From Datnioides undecimradiatus (taxonomy: Eukaryota; Chordata; Actinopteri; Lobotiformes; Datnioididae), in contig WARS01000007.1 in assembly GCA_008933995.1 (NCBI GenBank), positions 6,754,923 to 6,818,922 on the forward strand: DNA of 64,000 nt, written 5' to 3'. Positions 13,601 to 28,600 of this stretch are shown here, in pieces. The first letter of the stretch is position 1; each line of letters begins with the position of its first letter. The position numbers were made by a program, and so were the translations under genes. Under the pieces are notes generated by a model. It saw nothing but the letters and a program-made list of their open reading frames with translations. It ran no database searches and had not been told where the DNA came from.

Positions 13601-16600
13601 CAAGAGACTAAAACTAAGGTCATTCCAACCTCTACTGCAGCAATTTAAATTTTTTTTTTTGTCTCTCGCCAATTGTCCAGCTTTGTTGAAGTGCAACACT
13701 TAATCACTTGGATCTAAGATCATCCCTGCTCAAGAGGCACTCAAATTAAAATGAGTATCCATCGCAAGGATATATAAGATCATATGAATGGTTGTTTTTG
13801 CATTGTTTAAAAACTAAGGTCAAGAGATTTCATTTCAATTTTAACAAAAAAAAAAACCAAACAGATTTTTTTATACTTAAGAAACTTAAGTATAAAAAAA
13901 TATATACTTGCCACAGCTGTAACAGACAGCAGACTCCATTAAGTCAACAGACAGGCTGATCAGCTGCGAGCACCTGCATGAATATGATTAGACATTATTA
14001 GTCAGTGGGCGGCCAATAACCAATAAATGTGTTTATGTAATGTTCGCTTCCAGTAAGCACTATTAACATGGCAGGTATAATGTTATGTGACTGTCAATTG
14101 TCAGAAACACAAATATTATAATATTTTACCCTAAAGTTCAAATATATGAAGGAGCATTAGAGCCCAAAGATCAGCCAACTGTCCATAATTAAATGATATT
14201 CAGTTGACAATATAAAACCAAGCAGCTAAAATAATCTTGCCAGTTGTTTTTCTGTTAATTAGTCAGTCTGGTAATGAAATACAATGTGTAATTGGGCGGG
14301 TTCTCAAGCAAAACAAAAACAAAAGACGTCTGCTGTTTTTATTAAGTACATCAGAGGGATAAACTAAATACAAAAGTCACCTTCCCCCAGTCAGAATTCT
14401 TTCAGTGTTTATTGGTCATGAGGTTCTTACAGGAAGCCAAATTAAACGGAAAGGTTTCCTGCTCTTCAGGTCATGATTAAAACCAACAAAAATAATGAAT
14501 AAAAGCTGTTTCATTTTAATATGAGTGTTTCTTCATTACAGAGACATGATGTTCAGGAGAGGCTGTCAGCCACCCTGCTGTTCAGGTTTGCTCTGTTCGT
14601 TTCTCTCATAACCTAAGATCTGGATGTCCAATGACTAAAATCGTTAATTTGATTAAAGTACAGAGGAAAATAAAACAAGATTTAAATGGGGTATTGCAAA
14701 ACAATGTGGTTTAAACCTGAATGAAAAACCAGTGTAATGCAGTTTCTGGCAGACGGCCACAACGCTGTCCCCTGTGCAAGGAAATAATGACGGCACTAAC
14801 AGGTGACCAAACCAAACCAGTAACGGACCGTTATCTTTAACAAAATTATACAGTGTCTGGTACATTTTAGACATTTTAATGTACAAATGTGACATATTGT
14901 GAGTATAAACTAATTCATTATTAGGGGCACTGGTTTTCAAATCTCTTTGTAATGTGTGTTTAGATCACTATAGGTGTCAGATGTCCATTCAGTATAGCTA
15001 ATAAAAAAAAACCTTGATTTCTCAGCCGTTGTTTAGACCCACAATTACACAAGCTTCAAACAATTTACAAATTGCAATGAACCATAATAACGTCATTGAC
15101 ATCAATCACACAGTCCACAATCTCCGCTGTCATATGTAGATTTGTGTGTGTGGGGCTGCTGATAGTACAGTACCTTAATGACTAGCCATTTACAGCCTCA
15201 GGAACATGGAAATGTTCTCACACACTTACTGCTGCTAATGCTCTGATGGTCTTTATTAAGCCCCACTTGTGCGGGAGTATTCATGAAAGAACATTTCATG
15301 TGCCAACGCTGTGCCCTCAAGGAAAACTTGGGAACATACTCCCAACACTATAATCAAAGGATCAAGCCATTACGAGGGATGGAGGGGGGGGAGCGGGTGC
15401 CAGTCATGCCTGTTCAGTTTCCGGCAAAAGCAAAACAGATGTTTGAGTCGTGCTTCAGAGGAAATGTGTGAACAGTAAGGACTTAGCTCAGTCTTTGGGT
15501 AATTTTGCCATTTGTCCCATTTACCCACTTTTTATCCAAAACATTACTACCTGACACAACAAGCTACATATAATTTAAAGAGGAAGGCTCTTGTGTAAAC
15601 TGTTATCTACTAGCTAAACTGATCACAAAACATCAGTATACATGAGGATCTAGGTGGCTTAACAATGTTAAGAATCAATGACCTGGAAAAAAACAACAAC
15701 CCTGCGATACTGTACCTGTCAGTCTCAAGTCAATCATGCAGGTACCAATGAAACCAGGAGCCATGTTTCTGGATAGCTAATGTAATTCCAGGATTCTCTC
15801 TCAGCTCTGTTTTTGGTTTAAACCAACTCCAGACAACATTGTCGGCTGTGATTTGGTGCTGAGCAGGTACATGTCAGGCTGTTGTCTGAAAACAGCTGCT
15901 TGCTGTGGACAAAAAACAACAAGCTGAGAGAAGTGAGAGTGAGTAAAAAAAACAGTATAGTTGTGGGCTGAAAACTCACAATAAAAGCTCTAGCTGCAGA
16001 TTCAGGTGATGATTTAAGTTCATCAGCAGTAGCACATTGCTTTTGATGTACCTTCCAATTTGTCCTTTTGGGGATCATGGAATAGCTTCTGTATGACACT
16101 GGTTGTGCAGAAGTTCCCAAATGTCAAAGTTATTACAATATGTAGTCATTATGTATGTATGTAATAACAACACTAAATATTGCATGCATTACTGTTTCTA
16201 AGCAAGAAAAGAAGCACCAGCCATTAGAGACATTAACACAGAGAGTCACAAACGGAGTCCAGCACATCAGGCAAAGGGTACAGAAAATCACAAACACAGA
16301 CAACAGCTGTGCATGATCATCTTTAAATGCCCCCTGGTCACTGTAAAGCATCTCGTCTCCTTTTGTTATCATGACACGCACTGATCCTTTCCACAAATCT
16401 CCTCTGTCGTCTTCTGATGAGGGAAAGTGATAATCTGTGTAACATGTGGAGGCCTTAATGATGAGCCACTATTGTTATAACAAAGAATACAAAAGCCTCT
16501 GGAGAAATATGCAGACAAATAGTAAAAAGGTTTCAGTAATTCTATGTTTACTGTACTTCAATCGCTACTACAACTGCTGTTTGCCAGAACAACTTTGATT

Positions 16601-19600
16601 TAGTTGAGAGTTAAACACTCTGGGACAGCTCGGTGGGTGACGACAGTGGGTATCTAACAATGGATAAAAGTCAGTTTTAGATGACAGTGAGTTAACAACT
16701 CTGTTCTCAATGATGATCCTCCAGAAATAGACATGTTTGTAGTTTAAAGACAATGCAGAGATAATAATCTGGGAAAATCTCTCTGACAGCACGATCATAT
16801 GTAACTCATATATGATCTTTTGGACAGTGGGATTGTTTATGAGACACACATATGGTTCTCATGCATTCTGCACTGCACTGTGAAGCTACATGAATTCCAC
16901 CGTTCACCATGATTTCTCCACATGTCAGAGACCGGGGGTTGGTGGCTCACTGTCTTTGTGCTTTTTTTAATCTTTTACCTGAAGAATTTTTAAGAATAGG
17001 AAGTCAAGAATTAACCGAAACATTGATTGTTTAATGACTAACATGACAGGCATAAAACTAATCAGGACATGGATAAGTTTAGTTTTTAAACAGCTGATGG
17101 AAGTTACACACTAGAGGATTTCTAAATCCTAACTGTTCTGAAAAAAAAAAACAAAAAACACGAGACCACAGACATAAATTGAACATGAGTGATAATAAAT
17201 ATGATCCTAAAAATGAAAAAACAAATGAGAAGAAAGGAAAGGAAAACACACTAAACAATTTCTGAGTGGGATTTGCAGCACAGGCCACAGGTCAGTAACA
17301 ACAACATCCAGTTCAAGACACATGCTTGATATTTAGGATTAAAACTCAAATCTAGTTTGGGAGATTAAGATTATGACTGTAAATCCCAATTGTGGAGAGG
17401 CGTAAATTAAACCCACTATCTGCCCGACTGTGACATTTCAGCACATTTCAGCTTTGTCAGTCTCTGCAACGTACAGTTGCCCAAAGAAACCCAAATTCTC
17501 TCAGGAAATCTTTGTCTTTACAGAAATATAATTCCTACTTCAAAAGGAGCAATCAGCAATTAAGACTGTGATTGGCCTTGTCTTCAGTCACTGTCAGGGG
17601 TAGATAATGCAGAAGAGACTGAGTAAGATGAAAGCGCAATAATCTTTCTCTCTTTAACACCTGGAAAAGCCACTCCCACTGTCACTCTCTACTGCACACA
17701 ACTGAAAGTTTAACGGAAGTACTTGGATACTTTTAAATTGTATTAAACGTGTCTCCTTTTCAACAGCAAAACAGGACAAATGTCCATCTATCTACATATC
17801 ATGAAGTAAATGAAGGAACCTAATTACTTTCCCGTGAAAGAGAATCTGATACATCCAGTTGTATTTGTGAAATCAGTTCCCTTAGACCCAACACACAAAT
17901 TGATGGCAATTCCTTTTCGACAGACACTCAGCAAACCCACCTACAGATGCTCTCTTCCACCCAGGACTGCAGAGCTGTGAGGCATTTAGGAACTCAGCCT
18001 GAACAGCTGAATACCGGAATCGAACACGCATATGGTGGACTGATGCAAACAAGGCCAGTATGCACTAACCAAATGCTGCTGGCTACACTCTATCCAATCA
18101 CTTCTCAGTGACCGCAGCATATAAATCATCTATAGACTGTACCCACCTAATTAGCCTCAAGAAAAGGGTACTGTCTTACAATGCAGTCATACATCCTTTG
18201 GTAAAAAAATCACCCTGACAGCAGTGAAAAATGATTCGTCGAAACATTCAACAGATGGAGCAATTTAAAACCCGAAATGTTTTACATGAGTGGAAGAAAG
18301 AAAAGCTTTGAACGTGTTCTGCATTTTCCTGCGTGAAAAACCTCAAACATTCAAATCTTCTCATTCCAGAGGGATGACGTTTCAGTGTGAACATGAACAC
18401 AACTGGAGCAGGATTTTCTCTGGAACTGCGTTTTGCGTCACTGAGCAGTGTGAGGCCAAGAAGGAAAGTCTGCCTGTGTAAAAAGCATCGAGCCATGGAC
18501 TGGCTTCTCTTGATTGTGCTAATTTCTTCTGGCTCAGACAGGAGTGAGGCATGTAAGGAGCTTACAGCCTTTCTGTCAGACTGTTACAGCAGGTACCAAA
18601 GCTCAGGTCCACTGTGAGCCAACAATAGAGAATGGCAGGAGGCCAGAGCAGAGCCAGTCTACGCTTCCTCTATTTCTGTAAGTCTTAAGAGTTAGAGCAA
18701 TTATGGGCCTTGGCTGATACCCAGGTCTGAGTCAGTCCGGTCCAGGCAATTTGAAGGGGAGGAAAAACCAGCTTGTGAGAGAAAGCGGGTGCCAGGTTGG
18801 ACAGAAGGGTCACAACCAATCAGTCAGAAAATCAGTGGTAACGTCTGAAAAAAACATTAAAGAGCTCACTGTTTATGATCGTTTAAGACTGTACACCAAT
18901 GTAAACAACAGTATTTATGATGTTTCATTATATGCATCACAAGGAAAAATAGAATTTATTTGACAAATTACAGAAAAATAATGTAGAGTGACACCAGTAG
19001 AGTTACTGACTGGGTTACATAACACAAAATGTGAAAGAGACAAACATGTAATTACTGCAGCAACTAACAATTATATTTAATTTGGATTGATCTACAAATT
19101 ATTGAATTTACAAAGTCACATTTACAAGCTACAGATTGTTAACAGGCCTTTAAAGACCAACAGTCAGAACACAAATATATTTAGTTCACTTGTACAGAAG
19201 AAGGAAATGTTAACAAATAACAAATGGTGCCATTGCTTTTTTTGCTTAAAAATGACTTTAATGTTTAACAGAATCAAAAACTCATTGCCAAATTTCCACT
19301 ACCTGATAACTAATCAATAACTAATTGATGCTTATATAAAACAATGTTAGTGTATCAAAGTAACATTTGAGCTCTTTGCAATGGAAACTAAAGATGCTGT
19401 ACAATATTTGACAACTATTTAACATTAATTTAATACTACTGAATATTCTTAATCTGTTCTGTTCCTCCAGTCAGACAAGATCTGCAGGTAAGGCAGTGAG
19501 GGTCACAGCTGGTGTCCAGGGGACCACTGAGGGTCACTGATTTGGGACACAAACAGTGAAGCTTCTTCATGGCACACTGACTTTGTGAGCTGATCAGTGG

Positions 19601-22600
19601 GGCCTGTTTCCTTCTTAAACACAGACAGGCACGTTTCTGCTTCACAGTGTGCAAACCTCATGGGAGAATGAGAGAACGGAGCTCCGAGTGTTTATTAATT
19701 TATGGTATACATAGTGTGAGTTAAGGGATTCTTGGGACTAAAGATGGTTGAGCATCACAGGAGCTGTAAATGGAGAATGATTTAGGACTTTGGAGGGGTT
19801 AAAGGAGCACAGGTGGAGAGTGCACCATAACTGGACTATTATCTGATCCCTGTCAGTTACCTATACACAGTATGTTTTAACCTGAAACATAGTAAAAGCC
19901 AGGATGATGTGCTCCACAAATATTGAGCCTCAACAGCAAACTAATCGATCCTGACCCTGAGACATGATTAAAGCTTAATAATTTACAATAAAACAAATTA
20001 TTAGGGCTGGCCAATATGCTGATTTTAATTTGCTTTTTTAAACTTATGAGACAAAGTGATCTCATCTGCAAACAGGTGACTTCAACAAGGAACTAGATGT
20101 TTAACTCCTCAATGATATACTGTCTCCTAATGTGGCCCAACATTAATATTTGCTTTGAGTCATTTCGAAGCAGAAGTGTGTCCTTTTTCAACATATGTGG
20201 ACCTCACTCTAAAACATGCTTTTGTGTGTGGCGCACCAGAGGTTTTTGGTGGCTAGTGACCGCAGTGGTAACCACAGGGATGTGATAACACATCCTCCCT
20301 CCAATCTAAATCAAACTGCAGCCCCTCCAGCCCACCACTGCCTCCTGGTCTGGCCGACCTCCAGCAGCCGTAATCAGGGGAAGTGTAGCCGGCTGCCGCG
20401 CCGTCCTGTGGTGGGATCACATTACTTTAATAGTCTGAGACGGACCAACAGATAGCTCAATTACTGTGCTGGTACAATTACTGGGGTCTCTGCTGTGGTA
20501 GAGGGGCAGCCCAAATAGGCAGAAGATTAAAGACTTCCACCTGTCCTGGTGGAAAACGTGGTGGAGGGAGTGGGGGAAACACCGGGCCAGATAAGTAGGA
20601 AATGAGCGATGGAAAGTTGGAGGGAACACAGGAAACATAAGAAACGCCGTGTTCCTAAACATCTCAATCAGTCATTCATCAACAAAGCTTTGAGTGATGA
20701 GCACACCTACTGCCACACTAAGCTTTAAGTGAACAGCAGATTGTGAAACGCTCACAGATGCAGCACCTAATGGAAATACCTTCTGTCAGTGAAGGCTCCG
20801 ACTGTCGACTTTATGAGGTCTGGCTATCAGAGAGCAACAGATCTGATGTTGGGATATTATTTCAAGGGGTGTCCCTTACAGAGGATATAGTGAGCTTACG
20901 TAAAAATCTGTGTTTGTGTGAAGACAGGCTCGTTAACTGGGCCTATAGCCCAAAGAAGGACACAGAGGGAATTAAGAGGACTGAATGGATATAACAGTTC
21001 AGCTGTGTGGCTTTGTGTAACAAGGCCCTGTGACTGGATCAGTAGGACACAGCAGATACAGGCCCTGGTCTTAAAAACCTACAACATTTCCTCATCTGGA
21101 AAAGCAGGAAATATGTGTACTCTGGAGGGGGGAATTACCCTGCCACGAGGAGTATGTTTAGGGGGAATGATGTTAAAAAGGTACAGCTAGAGGAGCAGGA
21201 GGGGTCTCAACACAGATTGAAGCCAGAGTTGTAGCAGTAGCAAGTAAAATGACATGTAGTCTATAATCCATTCTTTATAATGTGAACTTCTGGAAACAGT
21301 AAATTTTGGTTCAGTCTGCTTTTCCTCCAGTCTACTCCCACTAAAAACATCCACATAAACTCCAACACTATATGACCACTTTTGTTTCTTTTCTGCACTA
21401 AAGAAAACTTAAAGCACATTTGTCCTCCGTTGGATGGACATGTAGGCCCACAGGACTGGTTCTCTTCCTCCATGGACGTAGAGTGCTTATCCACAGCAAC
21501 TAATCACTCAGTCCTGGAGGGTTGAGGCAGACATAAAAACTTCCTGTGCTGTTTCTCTCTCACTAAACTGCTGTTGTAATCCCTTCAAAGAGGGTCTTAA
21601 GAACACTGGAGCCAGTCATCAGCAAAGTAAATTAAACATTATGGTGGTATACGTTTAGGGGAGGAGAGGGAGAGTCCCTGCTTGATGCTTAACGCTCAAA
21701 GGAGCTTTACAACTGCAGGTTCCTGTATTATATGTAGAAACTGTAAACCGTGCCACAGTGAAAGAGATTTAACAGTACTTTCTGAAGAATAGAGTTATTT
21801 AGTGTGGACGCCTATTTTATTAAAGTATAGTGTTTAAATTTTACTACTTTTAAGGTGCAATTCAATTTGAAATGATTAAAACCAGGGGCAGTGATCACTG
21901 TAGACCTCAAGTTGGAAACACTGTCATTAGATATGAACTTGGCTTTTTCATTAACATGTTTATTATTTAATTTTATTTATACATTTTATTGTATTCAAGT
22001 TTTACTCTTTATCCATTTGATTATCTTTTATCTATTCTGTCTCTTCTGTCTATTGTTTTTATCACTTCATTTTCATATTATTTTATTCCTCAAGTTACTA
22101 GCAGCTAATTATATTTCTTATTATTAGCTTGTTTGTCATCATGTAAAATACTTTTGGCTTGATTCGTCATCCGTCCCCCAGCTGTTTGAATTGCACTAAA
22201 CTGTATTAAAGAAACTATAGAAATAAAGTTTGATAGAAACATTGTTGTTGAGCTTTAACACAACTTTTTGATGTCCGAAGGATCCTACATGAAATTCACT
22301 TGATCTTCATTGTATCAAGTTGAAGACAGACATTCAAGATATGACAGTCTTGAAGCCTTGACATAGAAATCTAAAGCAACTAACACCCATTTGAACTTGA
22401 ACAATTGGTTTTCCTTGTTCATGTCAGAGTCCGCCACACAGTCTGAAGGCAATCAGATCATTTACCTTCACATGAGGGTTTCAGAGAAAGTGATGTGAAG
22501 TGTCAAGTGTGAAAATTCCACTGTACGTTGCATGAAATCAGGTCACAATTGCTCATGACGTGATGGAAAAAGGTTTTATGGATGAGCTATGTGACTTTGT

Positions 22601-25600
22601 TCTGCTGTGCTGTAAGTACCTACACACTGTTACAGTCAGAAACATCTAAAGCTCAAGTGAATAATCTCAGATTTTGCAGGTGAAATCATACAAACAGATT
22701 TCATTTTTAAAAATAAACCAATATGGGGATAATTAACTTCATTTTTTTTTCATGCCATGCCCTCTTGAACATTTTCTCATTTCCTCTCTTGGGATGAATA
22801 ATATTTAAGTGTGACCCAGGGGTGTGGCCAATCCAAACACTTTTTGTTAATGTCTGAATGCCATTTTACGGCAGAGTGGATCTGTGGTGAAAAAACACGG
22901 ACTCGCTTACGGACTCGCTAAAGCTTTCAACACACAACAGCTTCAATGGGACAATGGCAGAGTTTCTCCAGGATGATTTTTTTTTTTTCTTAAGGGAGAG
23001 GAAACGTAGAAGAGCACGAGTCAACACTTGCCCTGGTCTGTTTCTACACTCGCCTGTTGAAAAATTCATCAGAGGACTCCAAAAGGAAGTGGATGAAGTG
23101 ATGAACATGCCCTCGGGTCAAATTCCCTGCTGTTTTCGCAGGAGTGAATAGCACTAATGATATGTTCGTGGTCCTGTAGAGCTTGGAGGTATTTCTGAAA
23201 ATCAAAAATATGCAGATGGCGGGTGTCAATGTCAAATATTCACCATATTTTTTTTTCTTTCTTTAATGTACTGACAGGTAGTGAACATGAGACGTTAAAA
23301 CAGCCAAATGTGATAGCCCTGGCAGCGTAACAACAGCTTCTCATGTTAAGCGAATGACATGAGGGCAGAGGGCAGGAGAGTGAGAGTGGCGAGCCGGTCT
23401 GACTGTGGGGAATCCAGGCCATCCATCACAGGTTTGTTCCACTGTTTGACACATCCCCCCTTAAGCATGATGACCCTCAGCTCGGTGAGGTTAAGGTCAC
23501 TGTTAGAGGGACTATGCAGACAAGCAGAGATGATTTTAGATTTAATGAAAACACCTTAAATGGTATGATGGGCTGATATACAGCTGCACGACTGGTTGTC
23601 CTTGAAGCTCCTCACTCTGCAGTTTAAAGTCCTGATTAGGGATGGGTATCACACTGACTGTCTTACTCTTTTATGGCTGATCAATCTTAGCTGAAACAAT
23701 CTCATATGAACTATATATAGGTTATATACATTCTCGAGTAGCAACTACAACAACCTCATTTTAAACCGATCACCAATCAATCATATTTCAGACTGTAATG
23801 GGGAAAGTGACAGTAAAATACATAAAACCTTAAGTAAATAAAACTCTTTGAGACTAGAGCTGTGAATTTCTCAGGAACCGTTCGGGTAATGCTCTGACTA
23901 CTTCAGACTGAATTCACGAACGCACTAATATTTTTAGCTTGATGACTGGCTGGGCAGCTAGGCTGTTGACAGCATGATAACTGACGTCGGTGGGACAATG
24001 AGGGATGAACTACGAGCACAGCAGACAAAAACCACATCTGTGCTTTAACGTGATGTGCTTTCACCAGATGTTTGGAAAAAATTGCTTGCTTACATGCAAA
24101 ACACTTGGTGCACTTGTGGCAACGAGCATTTACTGTATTGTCTTCAATAATTTAGCTTGTGGGCTTGTTAAAAAAAAGCTGATAACAGATTAACTGATTA
24201 AGTCATTAATTAATTGTTGCTCTCGCATAAAGCTGTGACTAGGCAATATCAGCAATTTGATGAATTTGAGATCTTTTTAATAACACAGCACACTAATAGC
24301 TAATAAGCCAATAAAATGTAGGCTGATAAATCAATAATGACAATTACTAAGTTGCAGCTCAACTTAAGGTGCTTTACTACTTGTACGGGACCGTCATGCT
24401 GAACTGTCTTTGTAGATTCAGGGATTTCAGCAAAAGCAAATAAGCTGCGTGTTTTCACAGATGTGAGCCTGACAGTTTGCTTTGCATGAGAGACATTTCA
24501 TTTCTCACAGAGACAGGCACAATGCACATCCAGCTCCTGGGACGGGATCCATCGCTGGACCCCACCTATGGAGGCTGCAGAACAGATGAAAGAGGTGAAA
24601 GGGCCTGAGCAGACAAGCTCCAAGTACATCTGGAGAAACTGACTTTGCAAACAGTCAGTCCCCGAAAAGCTGGGCTCTGACCAGGCACACAAACAGCACC
24701 TCTGGTAATCCACTGGCTGAGGTCCTACAGGCAACATGAGAAGTTCTTTAACCATGTCAAGCAGGGTATTTAGTGAGATTTATTTAAAGCTTTAGCTTCA
24801 CAACCACAGAAATGTAGCAATATGAGGCAATTATTGGTGATTACATAGTCATTAACACTATTGAACTTGATTGTTTCTTCTTTGCCATGTTCTGAGCACC
24901 TTTTTGCAAGAACCACACAGGCAGATGAGGAATGCGACAGCTGAACATGCAAACAGATGGGGGGAAGGCAGCCTTTGTGCTACATGTGTCTTACACACCA
25001 GTTAGAAAAACAAAGCTGCAAAGGGCGGGGAGGGCAGAGCAGCCTGTAAATTAGTATTTTACATGAGATGAGAAAAGCAGAGAAGGGGCTTTTTGGACGG
25101 CCGAGGGACTTGGTGAGTCGGGTAATGAGCCTGCTGGAACACTGGAGAAGAAAGACATCTCAACTGGAGTGGAAATGCAAGGAGGAGAACAAGGTGTGTG
25201 CAGGACAGGAGACAAACCACCAGATCCCAGCACCCACTGAGAGATGGCCAGAAGATGGGGAAAAAATATTTTCCAACTACAAGAGGCCGCTCTATTTCCA
25301 CAGAAAACATTAATATCAGCGTCAAACACTCTCTCAACAGTATTGAATTAATTTTTAATTTACAGCCCCCTTAGGTTTGTTGATTTATTTTCATGATTGT
25401 TGCTGTTACCTGTGAAACGTAGAGCCATGAAACTCAGTAGAAAAACAGATCAGAGTTTCCCAATTACATAACTGATACTGTATCGTCTTTGTTTCACGTT
25501 ATATCTCTATGTAACCAAAGTGACTCAAGCGCCTTCTTTTCAAGCTGGAACATGAATGTGTTTTCAGGCTGACAAATTAAATAGGATCCAGGCCTATCAG

Positions 25601-28600
25601 TGTATGGGAATAGCACCATGATACTGGCAGAGCACCACTCAGAGTGCTGCTGCTGCTGCTGTCACCTCTGTACAAACAGTTCAATTGCACCGCGTCTGTC
25701 TTCATGTGGTTAACTCTCCAGAGTTAAGTGAAACTTTGTGTGAAAAAGAACCAATCAGTGTCAAATAATCATAATGCTGCTGTCGGGAGAAAACTTTCAT
25801 ATGAAGTAGGAATTACCAACCTTATTAATGGTTACAGGCTTTGTATTTTCATATACAACATGCATTTTAGTGTTTATTCATTGTCCCGATACTTTATATA
25901 CTACACAAAATATATGCAAACCCACCAACAGTCCCGTCAGCCTCAGCTGAGCTTTTCTTTTTGTGCCAAATGGCAAATGTTACCTTGCTAACACACTTAG
26001 TGTAATGATGAATATGGTGAAGATCCCACGTGCCAATCATTATGTCGACATTCATTGTTCCATGTTAGAATGCTGACTTGCATGCTGCATTTAGCTCAAA
26101 GCACCTGCGCGCCTCAGTCCAGCTTGTCAGAGCCACGTGCAATGTGGCTTTTAAAACTGTAATTTAAGTTTAAATACAGAAAAAAGAGAAATGTCTATTC
26201 CAAAAGGTAATTGAGCTGTAACAATGGTTAATATATCAATCAACATAAAATGGGTTTTTGATAATGAATGAAAACACTTTAACGATTTGAGGTTTTTGTC
26301 GTGTATCATTGCCATTGCCTTTTTATTTTAGTGACTTCATTAATGTAGTTTATAGAATTTAAAGGTGGAAAATTGTGATGGGCAGTTGTCCTCTGACATT
26401 TTTCGAATTAAATTTAAATCTACCTTAAAGCTCTAAATAACATAAACTCGGACTGTGAAAGAACCAAAGAGTCCTGCACACTGACAATCACTTGTACTTC
26501 ATTCACAATGTTTTGGTTCAAAAATCACTCAAAACGTGTTTGCCAGTGTCTTGGATATTTAGTGCTTTCACGGTTTTAAACCATTCAAAGATGCACTTTA
26601 ATTTAATACAGAACAATGGCCGAGTGAGACCTCATGACCACAGAAGTCGTCACTACCCTCATAACCACTGACCTGTCTTGTCAAGGTCATTATTATCACA
26701 CCGACCACAGTGGATGAGGTAAGAAAACACCATAGTTGTATTGACAAAGTCATTAAAGTGCTTGTAAAAAACTCTTGTAAAAGACTTTACAAGACTGGCT
26801 CAGCTCTGTCAGATGGCCCCGTGCTGTATGGATCCTGACCCTGAGTGTCAAGTTCAGTTGAGTTGGTTACTCTTAAGGACTCCAGTAAACCAAAGGCTGG
26901 CTGAGAGGGCGTATCAGTGGGGGAAATTAATCACATGGAAGCCTAGAACGTGGCTGAAGCAAAACATCACAGTAAAAAGCCCATTGCTCTTTTCTGTCAC
27001 TCCCTGTGTTCTGTGAGTAAAGCAGTGAAGACGTCTGATTCAACGTGAGAACTCAAACCTTAAGTCCAACCTGCAATGTCACATCTATGCTTATGTTTTG
27101 AAACCAATCCAATCGAGCTGTGAACGCTACTGCTTGGTCATTTTCATGTTGTTCTCCATTGCCGTCAACTTTGTTGAACGGTGTCAACATGCTGGAAACG
27201 CCTGTCTTCAAGTATGATGGATTGGACTCAATGTAACATGTAATGGTCTGTCATTCTGACAGAGACTGGCCAACAATGGAAAAAGCCTTCTCACATACAG
27301 TGTGTCCTCAGTCTGACCTGTTCAGCATAGACTGAGGGAAGCTCAACCTAGACCAAGTCTGAGCCCTGCAACGCTGTAATGACAGCCACACTCAGACATC
27401 CTGACAGACATACGGCTGTTTGTAAGGGCGCCAGCAGCACATATACTGGTGGTTTTCTCTTCATGTCTGTCAGCAGCAGCGGCCGAAGCAGATTACGTCA
27501 CTTTCACCTAATCAGCAGAGACGAGAACAGAGCTGGGTCACGAGAACCAGGTTATCCTCACTTCACTTAAGAGAGAGAGGGAAGCAAGAAAATGAGGAAA
27601 GAAACAAAGGCAGTGACAAGAAGATAAAGACAGTAATGAGGAAGTTATCCATGCATCACAAAACCGTAATGCGTACCTAAACTCTCCATGTAAACGGCAT
27701 CCTATGAACCAATCAAAAACAGCTTAGTGTTGGTTGCGATCATGGTGGACGGACATGAATGACCAGAGATGTCACATCAAATTCTGTCATGAGACCGAAG
27801 ACGTACTGCTGACACATATCAACGAAGAAAGCGACAGACATTCAATTAAGGCTCTGTAAGATTTAAACTTTGAAAATCCAACACCTTGAGACATCACCAC
27901 TGTCTCTTCAGGTCTGGACAGATAAAATGGAAAATTGTACTACGCATTATGTGGAAAAGGTAAGTGCAAACTGCAAATTCAAAGCCCATGACCTTGAAAA
28001 TAAGGCCAATTACATTTTTGAATATTGCATATTGAAATATAGGCTTTAGAGGATTTTCATTTTAGGGGCTAATTACTTCCATGCTTGAGTAAATTCAAAT
28101 AAAATAATTTACATACTTTGTTATTTTCACACCTCCCCAAAACTACAGTGGTTACCAGACTCTACTAGACTCTATAAACCTACATTATATTGTAGAGAAC
28201 TGGGAAGCAGTAAAGTGTTGCAATGGGAACCAAAACCCAACACTATGGGCTGTAGCTAATATGCATTCATGTACAATTGCAAAAACCTTGATCTTCCTCA
28301 ACTCCTCCATATTGGAATGGTTCACCACATCTTTCATTCTGTCTCTTCTCCTGTCTGTGAGTGCACGCGTGTGTGTGTGTGTGTGTGAGTAAAAAGGGTT
28401 AATATGGATGTAAATTAAAGCTTGTAAAAAGTGTGACAGGAATGCAGCCGGCTGAGCCTTTATCTGTAACATGTCAGTCTGCAGCCGTACAATCTCACGT
28501 CTCTCGAGAATGCACTGCGGACTGAGAGGCTGAAAGCATTACAATCAGCTGCATTGTGCACATCACCCTCTGTCTTTCTTTTGTTCATTGTTCATAGGCG

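Noticed and set aside
16133-16396. Minus-strand frame with hydrophobic stretches, membrane-protein-like
   Set aside because: No family motif, lies deep in intron 1, and hydrophobicity follows from T-rich codons.
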